Part shown: piece by piece, positions 12,332-12,422 of the stretch
How positions within the stretch are numbered: the stretch's first letter is position 1
Layout of the letters: each line of letters starts with the position of its first letter
Origin: an uncultured Erysipelotrichaceae bacterium
Lineage (GTDB): Bacteria > Bacillota_I > Bacilli_A > Erysipelotrichales > Erysipelotrichaceae
Assembly: GCA_947175465.1 (NCBI GenBank)
Contig: CAMWMY010000015.1
Span: 1 to 12,422, forward strand
Reading direction: 5' to 3'
DNA length: 12,422 nucleotides
Notes under the pieces: model-generated
The model's database searches: none
Seen by the model: only the letters and a program-made list of their open reading frames with translations
What the model was told of the DNA's origin: nothing
Position numbers and translations under genes: made by a program

Positions 12332-12422
12332 ATGGAAGAAAAAAATGTAGTGAAAGAGAAAAAAGGTGTAGTTGATAAAGAAGTACAAAAGAAAAATGAA
12401 TTATTAGAAGATGCTATTAAGC
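12332..12422 (+). CDS. recA: Probable recombinase RecA, N-terminal fragment (runs off window)
   Basis: The ATG at 12332 has AAGGAG (12320-12325) 6 bases upstream, ten bases after the pncC stop. The frame is open to the window end (30 codons). The first ~20 residues are charged (many Lys and Glu) and match nothing specific; then KNELLEDAIK resembles the first helix of RecA (pattern ..k..al..al.qIeK.fGkG). The position directly after cinA is the usual recA site in Firmicutes, so RecA is likely, though the Walker motif lies beyond the window. If so the N-terminus is longer than the ordinary one by about 20 residues. Confidence 0.72.
   Translation, partial: MEEKNVVKEKKGVVDKEVQKKNELLEDAIK

Overview
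The window is A+T-rich DNA of a low-GC Gram-positive bacterium (Firmicutes). No gene is mobile or phage-like, and most neighbours match the order in Bacillus. A single-chain NadD-YqeK fusion, a free-standing CinA C-terminal domain and the gene order together suggest the Erysipelotrichia or a relative between Bacilli and Mollicutes. That placement is inference; no species can be named from the sequence alone.

Layout. (1) Positions 127-4751, plus strand: a tightly packed ribosome/NAD/nucleotide-hygiene operon, yqeG-yqeH-yhbY(yqeI)-[nadD-yqeK]-rsfS-yqeM-mtnN. Adjacent genes overlap or are separated by a few bases. It equals the Bacillus yqeG-yqeM cluster without aroE and with mtnN added at the end. 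(2) Positions 4799-6077, plus strand: dnaD-nth (replication initiation and base excision repair) behind an extended -10 promoter. A bidirectional hairpin terminator separates nth from the converging next block. (3) Positions 6103-9419, minus strand: recU followed by a class A penicillin-binding protein gene, the classical recU-ponA pair. (4) Positions 9478-10264, plus strand: gpsB, then the RNase P RNA gene rnpB and its terminator. (5) Positions 10269-12422, plus strand: rodZ/ymfM-type gene, pgsA, a short cinA (pncC) and the first 30 codons of probable recA, the same order as Bacillus ymfM-pgsA-cinA-recA.

How the genes fit together. YqeH, YhbY and RsfS are ribosome-assembly or silencing factors. 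NadD makes NaAD from NaMN, and PncC supplies NaMN from NMN. YqeK (Ap4A hydrolase family) and MtnN clear by-product nucleotides. PBP1, GpsB and RodZ belong to envelope growth; RecU, RecA, Nth and DnaD handle DNA repair and replication.

I found no CRISPR array, transposon, prophage, toxin-antitoxin pair or clearly new system. This is core genome. The points worth a second look are the gene fusion and short CinA, a PBP1 tail lacking the usual GpsB-binding motif, an inverted-repeat cluster between recU and gpsB, a probable RecA N-terminal extension, and a few compact regulatory arrangements.
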